Shown: positions 36,579-46,047, numbered from the stretch's first letter. The stretch is DNA of 64,000 nt from an uncultured Ardenticatenia bacterium (GCA_937127125.1 CAKZLO010000034.1:81257-145256), one strand, 5' to 3'. Program-made: numbers and translations. The notes: generated by a model not told the origin, from the letters alone.

Positions 36579-38093
36579 GTGGACTACTTGCTTGGCATCG
36601 ACGTCGGGACATCCAACACCAAGGCAGTGCTGATTGACGAAGCAGGTCATATCATCGCCAGCGCGACACAGAGCCATCCTACTATAGCTCCTGCGCCAGG
36701 TTACCAAGAACAAAACCCCGAGGATTGGTGGCGCGGGGTGTGCCACACAGTGCGCCGAAGCCTGGAGGAGGGAGGCGTCCATCCTGCGCAGGTGGCAGGT
36801 ATTAGCTTCAGTGCCCAGGGCTGTGCGTGCCAACCTGTGGATGTGCATGGAGGGCTGCTTGGTAACGCGCTTATCTGGACTGACACCCGTGCTACAATGC
36901 AACAGGCGCATATTCGTCAGCTGTTTGGTGAGGATCTTGGTCGCATAACCGGCAACAACATTTATGATCAGCCGGAACCACGTATGATGTGGATCCGTGA
37001 TCACGAGCCTGAACGTTATGCGCGCACGCATAAGTTTCTCACGACGTTGAGCTATCTGATCTATCGTTTTGCTGGGACCTTCGCGGCTACCACGTCTGAC
37101 TGGGGTTTTCATCTCTCGTTCGACCGGAGAAGACGTTCGTGGAATAGCGAGTTTGTGCGCGCCATTGGCCTTGACGAGGAGAAGTTTCCTGCCTTATGCG
37201 AGTCACACGAGGTTGTTGGGCGGGTGACCAAGCTCACAGCGCAGGACACGGGTCTGCTTGAGGGTACTCCAGTTGTTGCAGGTGCTCAGGACTCGGTGGT
37301 GGTAGCGCTGGCGGTAGGTGCACTCGATGTGGAGCAGTCGGTAGTGATGCGTGGCACAACCGAGCTGCTCTGTTTTTCTACCGCTGAGGGTGAGTATCAT
37401 CCCGACCTCTACACCACATGCTCGGTCATACCGGGCATGTTTGTGCGTTATGATATGCGCGAAGTCGTTGCTTCTGGCGGTAGCTATCGCTGGCTGGCGA
37501 TAATGCTTTTCGGTAAGGCGAGCAGTGCAGAATTCACGCAAATGAACGAGCTAGCTGCCACTTCTCCAGCTGGGTCAAATGGCTTGCTGTACCTTCCCTA
37601 TTTACTCATCTCCACCAATCCTGATCCCGATCAGCGACGCGCTGGATGTTATTTCGGCCTTTCCGTTACTACAGCGCGTGGCGATCTGTGTCGTGCCGTG
37701 ATGGAGGGCACCGCATATGCATTGCGCGAGACGATCGCGCGCTTGAACCAGATAGGGATAACCATCCAAGAGTTGCGTCTGACTGGCGGTCCAGCAGAGA
37801 GTGCGCTATGGAACCAAATTACAGCAGATGTGACTGGTCTGCCGGTGTTGGTGCCGGAGGTGGGCAGTGCAGCAGCAGCTTATGGCGCTGCGCTCCTGGC
37901 TGGGGTGGGATGCGGATTGATCCCAATGGACGACAATTGCGCGACCTTGCGCCGCATGATCCAGCTGCGCCAGCGCTATGAGCCGCAGCCAGCGCACCGA
38001 GCAGTGTACGAGCGTTTCTATGTGGAATTTTGCCGCCTAACCACTAGAACGCTCGGTATCGCGGCACGACTAAGGCTACAAGAAACGGAATGA
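36579..38093 (+). CDS. FGGY-family carbohydrate kinase (xylulokinase-like)
   Basis: A 504-residue sugar kinase with two actin-like domains. The phosphate loop is GIDVGTSNTKAVLID. Further features are ISFSAQGCACQPVD, ALIWTDTRA, GAQDSVVVALAVGA with the catalytic-type Asp, RGTTELL, and LTGGPAESALWNQITADVTGLPV in the second domain. It phosphorylates a pentulose, hexulose or polyol in the cytoplasm. The frame is open back into moeA, but a GTG at 36579 is the first start after the moeA stop; an ATG at 36519 would overlap. Xylulokinase or ribulokinase activity would fit the GH127 locus next to it. Confidence 0.9.
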   Translation: MDYLLGIDVGTSNTKAVLIDEAGHIIASATQSHPTIAPAPGYQEQNPEDWWRGVCHTVRRSLEEGGVHPAQVAGISFSAQGCACQPVDVHGGLLGNALIWTDTRATMQQAHIRQLFGEDLGRITGNNIYDQPEPRMMWIRDHEPERYARTHKFLTTLSYLIYRFAGTFAATTSDWGFHLSFDRRRRSWNSEFVRAIGLDEEKFPALCESHEVVGRVTKLTAQDTGLLEGTPVVAGAQDSVVVALAVGALDVEQSVVMRGTTELLCFSTAEGEYHPDLYTTCSVIPGMFVRYDMREVVASGGSYRWLAIMLFGKASSAEFTQMNELAATSPAGSNGLLYLPYLLISTNPDPDQRRAGCYFGLSVTTARGDLCRAVMEGTAYALRETIARLNQIGITIQELRLTGGPAESALWNQITADVTGLPVLVPEVGSAAAAYGAALLAGVGCGLIPMDDNCATLRRMIQLRQRYEPQPAHRAVYERFYVEFCRLTTRTLGIAARLRLQETE

Positions 38094-38161
38094 GCAAGCG
38101 CTTCTGTTCTAAGGCCATAAGCCTAATGGATGCACTTCAGAAGGGGCTCGGCAACTGGCCG

Positions 38162-40114
38162 CTACGTCGCTGGGATCCACACCCGCATGCTGCCAATGCC
38201 GCGGTTGGCCCATGCATAGTAAGGGACAGCTCTCAGACGCAGCGCCCGGCGGGTAGTGTGGGGAGCGTTCCCAAGTGGCTGATACAGTGTGCCCTGCCAA
38301 GGTTGCGGGTCGGCCAAATATCCTGCGGCTTCCACGATCATCAGACCGCCCAGCAGATCATCGCGCCAAACTGTATGCAGCGGTTGGTTCACGTCAATCT
38401 GCACGTCGAGCAGATTGTCTGGCGTTTCCTGGTCACAACTTTCCAAACAATAAACAATGGGGCCGCGCTGGATCGCTACACAGCCCCGAATCGCATCCAC
38501 GCGTGGATGCGGTGTGACCAGGAAGGGTGCCATCGCCATGTTCAGCTCTACTGTGTCTCCTGGCTGCCAGTTTCGCTTTAGCAGAAGATAACCTTTTTCG
38601 ACTCTAGGATTCTGCACGCGGTGGCCATTCAAATCCAAGTCGAAAGATTTGCACCATTCTGGCAAGCGTAGACTCAACTCCCAAGCGTTTGATCCAGTTT
38701 CCTGCGCTGTGATTTGGATGTATCCCTGCCATGGATAGTCCGTCTTGACAGACAGGACTATCTTCTGACCATCAGATATCTGTGCACTGATCTTGAGTGT
38801 CCCATATAGGTGAATTTGCAGTCCGGCAACGCTGGCGGTGACGAAGTAGTGCCCCAGTGAGGAGAGCAAGCGCATCACATTTGGGGGGCAGCAGGCCACA
38901 CTATGCCATGCCGGGCGCCCTGCGAGGGTCTCCCCTTGAGGAGAATTGCTGGAGAGTCGCACGTAACGGCCACTGCGTAGCATAAGCGGATTGACGTAGA
39001 AGTAATGCCTGCCGTCCAGGCTCGGACTACTCAGAATACCATTATACAATGTACGTTCGATCAAGTCGGCATAGCAGCTTTCCCCACTCAGGAGCAACAG
39101 ACGCCAGTTCCACATCAGGCTTCCAATACTGGCGCACGTTTCACAGTAACACTGGTCAGGGGGCAGCTCATAGGCTTCGCCGAATGCCTCGCCGTCGTAG
39201 CGCGAACCTATCCCGCCGGTAATGTACATCTTGGTCGTGGTCATATCATGCCACAGCCGCTGAATAGCTTCTAGCAATGCCCTCTCACCAGTTTCCAAAT
39301 AGAGATCTGTTGCGCCAGCAAGCAGGTACATCTGGCGCACGGCGTGGCCAGCCACTTCTTGGGCCTCTCGCACTGGCACGTGGTCCTGATGGTACTCTGG
39401 CCCGTTGGCACCCAGCCCACGCATCCTCCTTTTTCCACGCTGGTCTATGAAAAACTGGGCGAGTTTCAGGCACGTTTCGTTCCTCGTCGCGCGATAGAGC
39501 TCTACCAGCGCCATCTCGACTTCTGGATGCCCACATGCCCCTTCTCTCTTTCCCGGTCCGAAAATAGAGGCGATGTGGTCGACCAGCCGTTGGGAAGTTC
39601 GCAATAGGCGGTGGTCACCCAATGCTCGTTTGAAGGCTATAGCTGCCTGAAAAAGGTGACCAGCACAGTACAGTTCGTGGCCAAAGTCCAAATCAGTCCA
39701 TTTTCGATGCGGTTCAACGACCTGATAGTAGCTGTTCAGATATCCATCTGGTTGTTGAGCAGAGCTGACTAAGTCGATCACCTCATCAGCCAGCTGTTGT
39801 AGTTCGTCATCTGGCGCATTACCTAGCTCCCAGGCAATTGCTTCAAGCCACTTATACACATTTTCGTCAGCAAAATGCATGCCCCTATAGAGCCCAGTTG
39901 CCCTTCCGGCGGCCAGTCTGAGATTGTGGAAGTTACCAGCCTTTTCGAGCATCTCATAGCCATGTCTCAGGCTCTCTTTGCGATTTGTCTCCTGGCGTAC
40001 AGCCCAGAATCCACCCGTGATCCGTACCGAACCAAAGGGCAGGGTTCTGAGTATGGCATAGGGGCTACGAGAGTTGTCGACAGGTCCTGCCTCAGGTTGT
40101 GATGATCTTTCCAC
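38162..40114 (-). CDS. GH127 family beta-L-arabinofuranosidase-like enzyme
   Basis: A 650-residue protein with an (alpha/alpha)6 barrel and beta-sandwich, DUF1680/GH127 family. Residues matching the HypBA1 zinc site are present: Glu325 and Cys327 in CYCETC, and Cys408-Cys409 in SVACCPPN, plus the probable acid/base Glu309. Other landmarks are NLRLAAG, GYLNSYYQ, GHELYCAGHL and ITGGIGS. The enzyme would release beta-linked L-arabinofuranose from imported oligosaccharides; there is no signal peptide. The GTG start follows GGGAAGA. It ends the LacI-controlled operon, 16 nt after the permease stop. Confidence 0.93.
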   Translation of the reverse strand: MERSSQPEAGPVDNSRSPYAILRTLPFGSVRITGGFWAVRQETNRKESLRHGYEMLEKAGNFHNLRLAAGRATGLYRGMHFADENVYKWLEAIAWELGNAPDDELQQLADEVIDLVSSAQQPDGYLNSYYQVVEPHRKWTDLDFGHELYCAGHLFQAAIAFKRALGDHRLLRTSQRLVDHIASIFGPGKREGACGHPEVEMALVELYRATRNETCLKLAQFFIDQRGKRRMRGLGANGPEYHQDHVPVREAQEVAGHAVRQMYLLAGATDLYLETGERALLEAIQRLWHDMTTTKMYITGGIGSRYDGEAFGEAYELPPDQCYCETCASIGSLMWNWRLLLLSGESCYADLIERTLYNGILSSPSLDGRHYFYVNPLMLRSGRYVRLSSNSPQGETLAGRPAWHSVACCPPNVMRLLSSLGHYFVTASVAGLQIHLYGTLKISAQISDGQKIVLSVKTDYPWQGYIQITAQETGSNAWELSLRLPEWCKSFDLDLNGHRVQNPRVEKGYLLLKRNWQPGDTVELNMAMAPFLVTPHPRVDAIRGCVAIQRGPIVYCLESCDQETPDNLLDVQIDVNQPLHTVWRDDLLGGLMIVEAAGYLADPQPWQGTLYQPLGNAPHTTRRALRLRAVPYYAWANRGIGSMRVWIPAT

Positions 40115-40129
40115 AAGAGGTCTTCCCTT

Positions 40130-40990
40130 CTACTTGATTGCTCCGCCGGTGAGACCGCGCACAATCGCCCTCTGGGAGAAGAGAACTAGAATAACTACCG
40201 GAATAGTCATGGTCACGCCAACGGCCATGATCAGTTCCCACGGCTTTCCCCACGGCGAGTAGCCGGCGAACACCTCAGTGATGGACACGCTAAGGGTCTT
40301 GGAGGAGGGTGATGTGGTGAAGGACAACGGATACAGCAAGTTGTTCCAGGCGTTGATAAAATTGATCAACCCCATAGTCACCAAAGCAGGCCTGGTGACC
40401 GGTACCAAAATGCGCACGAAGATCTGCAGCAATGAGGCTCCATCAATGATGGCTGCTTCCTCAATCTCATAGGGCACTTGCTTGATGAAAGAGACCAACA
40501 CCCAAACCGTGAAAGGCGCGAGAGCACTGCTCAACACCAATGTGATGCCGGCAATCGTGTCCAGCAAGCGCAAGCTGGAGAGGATGCGGTATAATGGTAC
40601 GATGGTGCCAACATCTGGCAAGGCCATCGACAATACCAACGTCCACATAATAATGCCACTGCCTGGAAACCGGATACGGGCAAAGGCATATGCGGCCAGA
40701 AAACTGACGACCAGCGTCACAAGTGTGGTCGCCAATGCGAAGACAACTGAATTGCGCACGTAATCCAAGAAGGGCACCTGTTCGATCAGTGTAACGAAGT
40801 TGCGCAGAGTAGGCGCGGGGAAATAGACCAGTGGGACCTTGATCAGATCAGCTGCAGGGGCTAGCGACGACCGAACCATCCAGTAAACCGGCAACAACAC
40901 AACAAAGGTGAAGAATAAGAAACTGACATATACAGCGCCACTGCTCCACCTGCGATTCCAGGGTCTGACTACGCGTGCATCGTTCACCAT
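40130..40990 (-). CDS. Sugar ABC transporter permease, MalG type
   Basis: A 286-residue membrane protein with six helices and the EAA loop EIEEAAIIDGASLLQIFVRILVP. The ATG at 40990 follows GGAGAGA and comes 20 nt after the stop of the partner permease; the longer frame upstream overlaps it and is not supported. It pairs with the MalF-type permease for uptake of an oligosaccharide. Confidence 0.92.
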   Translation of the reverse strand: MVNDARVVRPWNRRWSSGAVYVSFLFFTFVVLLPVYWMVRSSLAPAADLIKVPLVYFPAPTLRNFVTLIEQVPFLDYVRNSVVFALATTLVTLVVSFLAAYAFARIRFPGSGIIMWTLVLSMALPDVGTIVPLYRILSSLRLLDTIAGITLVLSSALAPFTVWVLVSFIKQVPYEIEEAAIIDGASLLQIFVRILVPVTRPALVTMGLINFINAWNNLLYPLSFTTSPSSKTLSVSITEVFAGYSPWGKPWELIMAVGVTMTIPVVILVLFSQRAIVRGLTGGAIK

Positions 40991-41010
40991 TCGTCTCTCC
41001 GTTACCAATA

Positions 41011-41952
41011 TCAGTAAGAAACCTCGGATCTTCGGAATAGCCACAGCCCGATGGCGCCGACGATAGCTACCACCAGGAGCAAGACCACACTAATGGCAGA
41101 AGCAAAGCCAAACTTGAAGAACATGATACCCTCTCGAAACACTTGCAAAGCTAGTACTGAGGTCGCCACTCCTGGTCCACCTTGAGTCAGGCCGTACACC
41201 AGATCGAAACTCCCCAGCGACCACACCACCCGGAACAAACCCATAGTAATTGTAAGCGGCATCACCAGTGGCAGGGTGATATGCCAAAACCGATGCCAGG
41301 CATTCGCCCCATCGACTCTAGCCGCTTCATACAGGTCGAGCGGGACGCCCTGCAGACCAGCCAGGAAAATGAAAGCCATGAACGGTGCATCTTTCCATAC
41401 ATGCACTAAGATCACAGCTATCCGGGCGGAAACAGGGTCAATAAAGGCCACCATACGAGCGCCACTTATCAAGTTCACCCAGTAAGGGATTAGTCCGAAC
41501 TGGTCGTCCAGCAGCCAGCGAAAGGCGTAACCAGCCACGATCGTGGGAATAGCCCATGGGATCAGGTTGATCGTGCGTGCAAAGCCCCTCCCAAAAAATG
41601 CAGCGTTAAGCAACAGTGCAACCAGCATCCCCACGATTAGCTCGAGTACGGTGGAGCTCACTACCAGCATAATCGTGAAGGATAACGCCTCTCGGACGCC
41701 GTAATCGTTGAATACTGCCGGATAGTTTTGCAGGCCAATGAAGTCATTGGTGTTCCTGAGGAGATTAAGATTGGTGAAGCTCAGGTAAATGGTTTGCAGG
41801 ATCGGATACGCAGCAGTGGTGATCCGCAGCAGGAATGCCGGCGCGATCAGTAACAGGAAGAGCACATACCGCCGTTGGATGGCTTTCGATAAGGCTAAGA
41901 GGATGGGTTGGCCCTTTGCGCGGACAACACCTGATGCATAGGCCTGGTGCAC
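41011..41952 (-). CDS. Sugar ABC transporter permease, MalF type
   Basis: A 313-residue membrane protein with an N-terminal cytoplasmic stretch, about six helices and the EAA loop LYEAARVDGANAWHRFWHITLP. It lies 181 nt after the binding-protein gene; the gap contains a strong hairpin. No ATPase gene is in this locus, so the ATPase must come from elsewhere, possibly the MsmK-type protein at 6.4-7.5 kb. Confidence 0.92.
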   Translation of the reverse strand: MHQAYASGVVRAKGQPILLALSKAIQRRYVLFLLLIAPAFLLRITTAAYPILQTIYLSFTNLNLLRNTNDFIGLQNYPAVFNDYGVREALSFTIMLVVSSTVLELIVGMLVALLLNAAFFGRGFARTINLIPWAIPTIVAGYAFRWLLDDQFGLIPYWVNLISGARMVAFIDPVSARIAVILVHVWKDAPFMAFIFLAGLQGVPLDLYEAARVDGANAWHRFWHITLPLVMPLTITMGLFRVVWSLGSFDLVYGLTQGGPGVATSVLALQVFREGIMFFKFGFASAISVVLLLVVAIVGAIGLWLFRRSEVSY

Positions 41953-42074
41953 AGTCTACCTCCTCTCCTGTTCTGCAGAGAACTCCTGGACCGTTACTTT
42001 GCTCGGAACGTTAGCTGCAGCGCACGGCTTCAGGCTGAAGCGGCAAGTGTCGCCTGAGACTATAGCGCTTGGGT

Positions 42075-42110
42075 CTTGCCTGGGCGGGTCAAGTACCTCG
42101 CCCAGGCAAG
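42075..42110 (-). other. Hairpin downstream of the binding-protein gene
   Basis: A perfect 12-bp stem (42075-42086 with 42099-42110) around a 12-nt loop that can pair further (GGT/ACC). It starts about 24 nt after the binding-protein stop on the minus strand and has no U-tract. The rest of the 181-nt gap shows nothing else. Confidence 0.75.
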
Positions 42111-42133
42111 CAGATAGTACTGCTCGATGGCAT

Positions 42134-43459
42134 CTATGCAAGTTGCGCCAGCCGATCTTTGGCTTGTTTCAGCGACTCGTCGAGGCTGATCTGATTGGTG
42201 AGATACGCCGCTGCCGTATCCTCGAGAATAGTGAGTGCTTCCACAAACCTGGGATGGAAGGGGCGCACGCCGATGACGCCTGCGTCGGTGTACATTTTCA
42301 GCTGCTTTACCAGCCAGTTGTCCTGTGGAGCAGCTGCCAGGACAGACTTGCGAGCACTCAGGAACCAGAAGCCGACCTTCATGGCCTCCACTGCTATCTC
42401 TTTGGAGATGAGGAACTTCAAAAGCTCCTTGGCTTCTGCCAAGTTGGGGGAGGTCTTCACGATACCAAACCCCCAAGCTGCCGCATAGGTGGAGCCCGCT
42501 TTGCCGCCCGGTCCGGCTGGTGGCAAGGCGACTGCCACTTTGTCCTCACTGAACCAGTCCTTGTTATCGGGACTACGGGCAACGTCGCCGAAGAAGGGCC
42601 ACTGGCGCATGAAAGCCACTTTGTCGGCAATATAGTCTGCATTCTGCTGGTTGTAGTCCTTCTGGAGCGAGGCAGGGTTGAGCACCTTGCTAGTGTACAT
42701 GAGGTCGTAGATGTATTCAAGGGCCATCTTGTACTCGGGGCCGACGTCGAACGGGTTGCCGCCGGCCTGCAGTGTGATCCAGGCCAGATAGACGTTCAGG
42801 AAAGCCCCTTTGATCAACCCATCCTCAGAGGCCCACACGCCCTTGCTCTCGTCCGTGAAGACCTTGCCCAGAGGCTTAACCTCCTCCCATGTCGTGGGCA
42901 CGGGAATTCCTCTGGCATCAAACCAGTCCTTGCGGTACCACCAGTAGGGCATCTCCCAGTTGTGGATGATCCGGAAGGTCTCGCCTTTATAGGTGCTCCA
43001 TGTCTTACTATAGGCGATCATCTCTGGCGGAAAGTCATCCCAGAAGTCGGCGGGCAAGAGATCATCCAGACCAATCACATAGCCGGCCTGCGAGAATGAG
43101 GTAGTCAGCTCGTCTTCAAAGTCGATTACGTCGTAGGGGCTGGTGCCGGCCTGAACAGCACTGGCCAGGCGGGTGAGCTCGGTCTCCTTGGTGTCCGTTC
43201 GCAGCACCACCTCGACCTCAATACCAGTGTCCTTGGTGAAGTTAGTCTTTGCCAGCAGGTCTTTCATGTTCTGCTCGGCCCAACCGCCTACTGCTATGCG
43301 AACTTTACGCGGCGTGAGCACTGCCGGGGCCTTTTTGCGTGCTGTCGGGGCTGCCTTTGCGGCCAGTGGTATTGCCGGAGTGCTTGCTGCCAACACACTA
43401 CCAGCCGCGGCGGCGCCAGCCAGCTGCAGGAACTCACGTCTTGAGTAAGTCTTTTTCAT
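42134..43459 (-). CDS. Sugar ABC transporter substrate-binding protein with Tat-like signal
   Basis: A 441-residue family 1 solute-binding protein. The N-terminus MKKTYSRREFLQLAG has a twin-arginine motif and a hydrophobic Ala-rich core, so Tat export is likely. The mature part has VRIAVGGWAEQNM, TDTKETELTRLASAVQAGTSPYDVIDFED and WFDARGIPVPTTWEEV, as in MalE/UgpB types. It is the first transporter gene after the LacI regulator (154-nt gap, with no operator copy seen there), and the substrate is probably the arabinose-containing oligosaccharide cut by the GH127 enzyme. Confidence 0.93.
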   Translation of the reverse strand: MKKTYSRREFLQLAGAAAAGSVLAASTPAIPLAAKAAPTARKKAPAVLTPRKVRIAVGGWAEQNMKDLLAKTNFTKDTGIEVEVVLRTDTKETELTRLASAVQAGTSPYDVIDFEDELTTSFSQAGYVIGLDDLLPADFWDDFPPEMIAYSKTWSTYKGETFRIIHNWEMPYWWYRKDWFDARGIPVPTTWEEVKPLGKVFTDESKGVWASEDGLIKGAFLNVYLAWITLQAGGNPFDVGPEYKMALEYIYDLMYTSKVLNPASLQKDYNQQNADYIADKVAFMRQWPFFGDVARSPDNKDWFSEDKVAVALPPAGPGGKAGSTYAAAWGFGIVKTSPNLAEAKELLKFLISKEIAVEAMKVGFWFLSARKSVLAAAPQDNWLVKQLKMYTDAGVIGVRPFHPRFVEALTILEDTAAAYLTNQISLDESLKQAKDRLAQLA

Positions 43460-43613
43460 TTTGCACCTCCTTCACTGTGGGAAAAACTGGGATCAAGTGT
43501 CCAAATCTCATGCGATCGAGTTAGCGGTCGACAAGATTATGCGGGAGCACCAACCTCCTTTCATGCTGAAATGGGCTATGGTCCAGCAATAGAGCCCTAA
43601 TAGAGGGGGTTAT

Positions 43614-44693
43614 TCATCCTTCTGGCTGCTTGTTCAACAACACCCTTCTGAAGGCTGTTCGAGGATTGATCTCCTCTCTGGCCTTAGAAGCATCATCCGC
43701 GCCGCAGGTGTCACGGATGATCAGCTCACCTCGCACTTTGATCTCTTCCGTCTCACCACCTCCTTCCGCGATCTGTGCCAACAGCGATTCCGTGGCGACC
43801 CGTCCCATCTCATAGACAGGCATCACCACTGTGGTCAGCCGCGGGCGCACGATTTTAGCGAAGTCACGGTTGTCATAGCCGACGATAGCGATATCCCCAG
43901 GCACATGGAGACCAGAGTCCTGAATGGCGTAGATTGCGCCCAGGGCCATTAGATCGTTGGCAGCGAAGATCGCTGTGGGTCGATCCTGAAGCCTAAGCAG
44001 ATTCTGAGCCGCTTTGTATCCGCTCTCTATCTCCCAGTCACCGGGCTGAACCAGTTCGGGATCAAACTGGATGTTATGGTTCTCCAGTTCGTCTTTATAA
44101 CCAACATACCGCGCCCGCGAGTTATGCCAGTTCTCCGGCCCGTTGATGTACCCAGTGCGCCGATGTCCCAACGAGATAAGATGCCGAACGGCCAGCGTGG
44201 CTCCGTAATGATCATCCGGCACGACAGAGTTCCTTATCGGCGATCCGAAGATGCGATGGACGAACATGTGTGGCTTGTTGGATTGCTCTAGAATCTCGCT
44301 GCGCACGCGGTGGGAGTATTCTACGAAGATGATGCCGTCGACAGGGCGGCTGATCAGTGTTCTGATGGCTTCCTGTTCCTGATCGGGGTCCCAGTCGGAG
44401 TTGACAATGAGGCTTAGGAACCCATTCTCGTGCAGACAGTCCTGAATGCCTCGCACGATAGGAGGCACAAAGGGGCTCATAATGTCATCGACAATGATCC
44501 CTATCGTGTTTGTCCGGCTGCTGCGCAGGCTGCGCGCAGCGATGTTGGGCTTATAGCCCATTGACTGTGCAACTTGCAACACCTTCTCACGCACGGACGG
44601 GCTGACTGGATAGTCACTTCCGGCCAAAACGCGAGACACGGTGGCAATGGAAAAACCTGTCGCCTTGGCAATGTCCTCCAGCTTTACCGACAT
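43614..44693 (-). CDS. LacI-family transcriptional regulator
   Basis: A regulator of 359 residues. The N-terminal helix-turn-helix is VKLEDIAKATGFSIATVSRVLAG, followed by the hinge-helix segment NIAARSLRSSRTNTIGIIV and a periplasmic-binding-protein-like sugar-sensing domain (AIFAANDLMALGAIYAIQD, IAIVGYDNRDFAKI). It should repress the importer/GH127 operon and itself until sugar is present. Two operators of its type overlap its promoter. A GTG at 44705 is an alternative start; neither has a strong Shine-Dalgarno. Confidence 0.95.
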   Translation of the reverse strand: MSVKLEDIAKATGFSIATVSRVLAGSDYPVSPSVREKVLQVAQSMGYKPNIAARSLRSSRTNTIGIIVDDIMSPFVPPIVRGIQDCLHENGFLSLIVNSDWDPDQEQEAIRTLISRPVDGIIFVEYSHRVRSEILEQSNKPHMFVHRIFGSPIRNSVVPDDHYGATLAVRHLISLGHRRTGYINGPENWHNSRARYVGYKDELENHNIQFDPELVQPGDWEIESGYKAAQNLLRLQDRPTAIFAANDLMALGAIYAIQDSGLHVPGDIAIVGYDNRDFAKIVRPRLTTVVMPVYEMGRVATESLLAQIAEGGGETEEIKVRGELIIRDTCGADDASKAREEINPRTAFRRVLLNKQPEG

Positions 44694-44762
44694 ACACCCT
44701 ATCACTCAAGAGAATGTGGTAATGAAGATTCCACCCTTGCTTATCTAAGAATATTCTCTCTC

Positions 44763-44776
44763 AGAAAACGTTTTCT
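44763..44776 (-). promoter_or_regulatory. LacI-type operator 1
   Basis: The perfect 14-bp palindrome AGAAAACGTTTTCT has the central CG of LacI-family operators. It lies just downstream of the -10, over the expected transcription start. Confidence 0.85.
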
Positions 44777-44782
44777 AAACCT

Positions 44783-44811
44783 AGTATATCAGAAAACGTT
44801 TTCTATGTCAA
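44783..44811 (-). promoter_or_regulatory. Promoter of the lacI-like gene and operon
   Basis: On the minus strand TTGACA (44806-44811), exactly 17 bp and TATACT (44783-44788). Operator 2 lies wholly in the spacer and -35 edge. Confidence 0.85.
44791..44804 (-). promoter_or_regulatory. LacI-type operator 2
   Basis: A second identical AGAAAACGTTTTCT palindrome, 28 bp centre-to-centre from operator 1 and inside the -10/-35 spacer. Binding would directly exclude RNA polymerase. Confidence 0.85.
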
Positions 44812-44937
44812 TAGGGTTTTCATTAAATTTTATCCAGCTAGGAGAAACGTCTCATTGGCAAGGTAGCTGGGCAGTGGGCTGAAGCAGGGCAGGCGGCTGG
44901 TGCTGCATCAGCTTACATATCCCCTGCCTGAATGAGA

Positions 44938-44966
44938 CAGAAAAGAGAGGGGGTCACCCTCTCTTG
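44938..44966 (-). terminator. Terminator of the formamidase/Dpp operon
   Basis: A 9-bp stem AAGAGAGGG/CCCTCTCTT (44943-44951 with 44957-44965) with loop GGTCA. On the minus strand it is followed by TTCTGTC. It lies 134 nt after the formamidase stop. The gap from 44967 to 45099 shows nothing recognised. Confidence 0.7.
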
Positions 44967-45099
44967 GTTCGAAGGCATATGGCGTGTTTGGGTACATCGC
45001 TTGCCAAGCCCTCGCGGGCGTTGGCTATGTCAGTTGCAAAGGGGGAACGAAATATAGAAGGGCTACAAATGCGTTCTGCCAACCTTCTCAGGTGTACTC

Positions 45100-46029
45100 T
45101 CAGACAAAGATGCTCAAAGGCAAGTAGGCCGACACCATCCAGTTCGGGGTGTCCACAATCTGGCTGATCTTGAGATCCAACACCACCCCGCACAAGCAGT
45201 AAGCTTCCTCGCGCGTCAGACCATACTCCTTCGTCATATACTCGATCATGTAACGAGTAGCCTGCTGTGCATTCTTGAAAAGGTCGGGGCCTGCCGCTGT
45301 CGTGACGTAGTACCCTCCTTCGCCAACCCTAGTGAGATTCTTGCCCGGTGGTGTTTTGAAGCGCAACTCAGGCAGGTTATCCCCCTTGTGCAGCTGGAAA
45401 CGTAATGTCACCGTCGCTGGCATCTCGATGGCAGTCCCATTGACCTCGCCGTCACCCTGGGCAGCGTGGCAGTCGCCGCAGGAGAAGAGAGCTCCAGGCA
45501 CCAATACCGGAAGGAACACGCGTGTGCCAGGTGTGAGATGGCGGATGTCCAGGTTGCCGCCATTGCGACGCGGTGGCAACGTGCCGAAACGGCCCGGCTC
45601 GGCCGGCGCTACCCCCATTGTGCCGCAGAAGGGTTCATAAGGGATGCGGATGTGCGGGTTGAACCAGCACCAATCCCCTTCCAGTCGGAAGAGGTGGAGG
45701 TAGGGTTCCTTAAAGTCTTCTGCCAGAAGGCCGAAGTCGGGTATCACCGCTCCCCACCCCCAACCTTTGTGCTCCAGACTAATGACCTCAACCTCCAGCG
45801 TATCACCAGGCTCAGCACCCTCTACATACACTGGCCCGGTCAACGGGGCGATTGGGTCGAAACTGAGCGTCTTGAGTGCTTCAACAGTAGAGTTAGGACC
45901 GATCTGGTTGGCCGAGGCTTCCAGCACTTCGAACACCACAGTGTCGCCTGGCTTGATCCTCAGCCGCGGCGGGTGTGAGTTGTCCCAGAAAGCGTGGGGT
46001 TGGCTGTCATCCAAGTGGTAGGTGGCCAT
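45100..46029 (-). CDS. Acetamidase/formamidase family protein
   Basis: A 309-residue FmdA/AmdA-family enzyme that hydrolyses short-chain amides to acid and ammonia in the cytoplasm. Typical features are the early FWDNSHPP, IKPGDTVVFEVLEA, DPIAPLTGPVYVEGAEPGDTL, PYEPFCGTMGVAP, and SCGDCHAAQGDGEVNGTAIE, which is the family signature with metal-binding residues. It lies 18 nt behind the DppB-type permease gene, so its substrate or product is probably what the importer carries. Confidence 0.92.
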   Translation of the reverse strand: MATYHLDDSQPHAFWDNSHPPRLRIKPGDTVVFEVLEASANQIGPNSTVEALKTLSFDPIAPLTGPVYVEGAEPGDTLEVEVISLEHKGWGWGAVIPDFGLLAEDFKEPYLHLFRLEGDWCWFNPHIRIPYEPFCGTMGVAPAEPGRFGTLPPRRNGGNLDIRHLTPGTRVFLPVLVPGALFSCGDCHAAQGDGEVNGTAIEMPATVTLRFQLHKGDNLPELRFKTPPGKNLTRVGEGGYYVTTAAGPDLFKNAQQATRYMIEYMTKEYGLTREEAYCLCGVVLDLKISQIVDTPNWMVSAYLPLSIFV

Positions 46030-46047
46030 AGTGCTGTGTATCCTCCA

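Noticed and set aside
41999-43099. Long plus-strand open frame (366 codons) opposite the binding-protein gene
   Set aside because: It is the mirror of a clear MalE-type gene; it has no Shine-Dalgarno and no family resemblance. The same holds for the long reverse frames at 7545-8513, 48134-49078 and 50730-51734.
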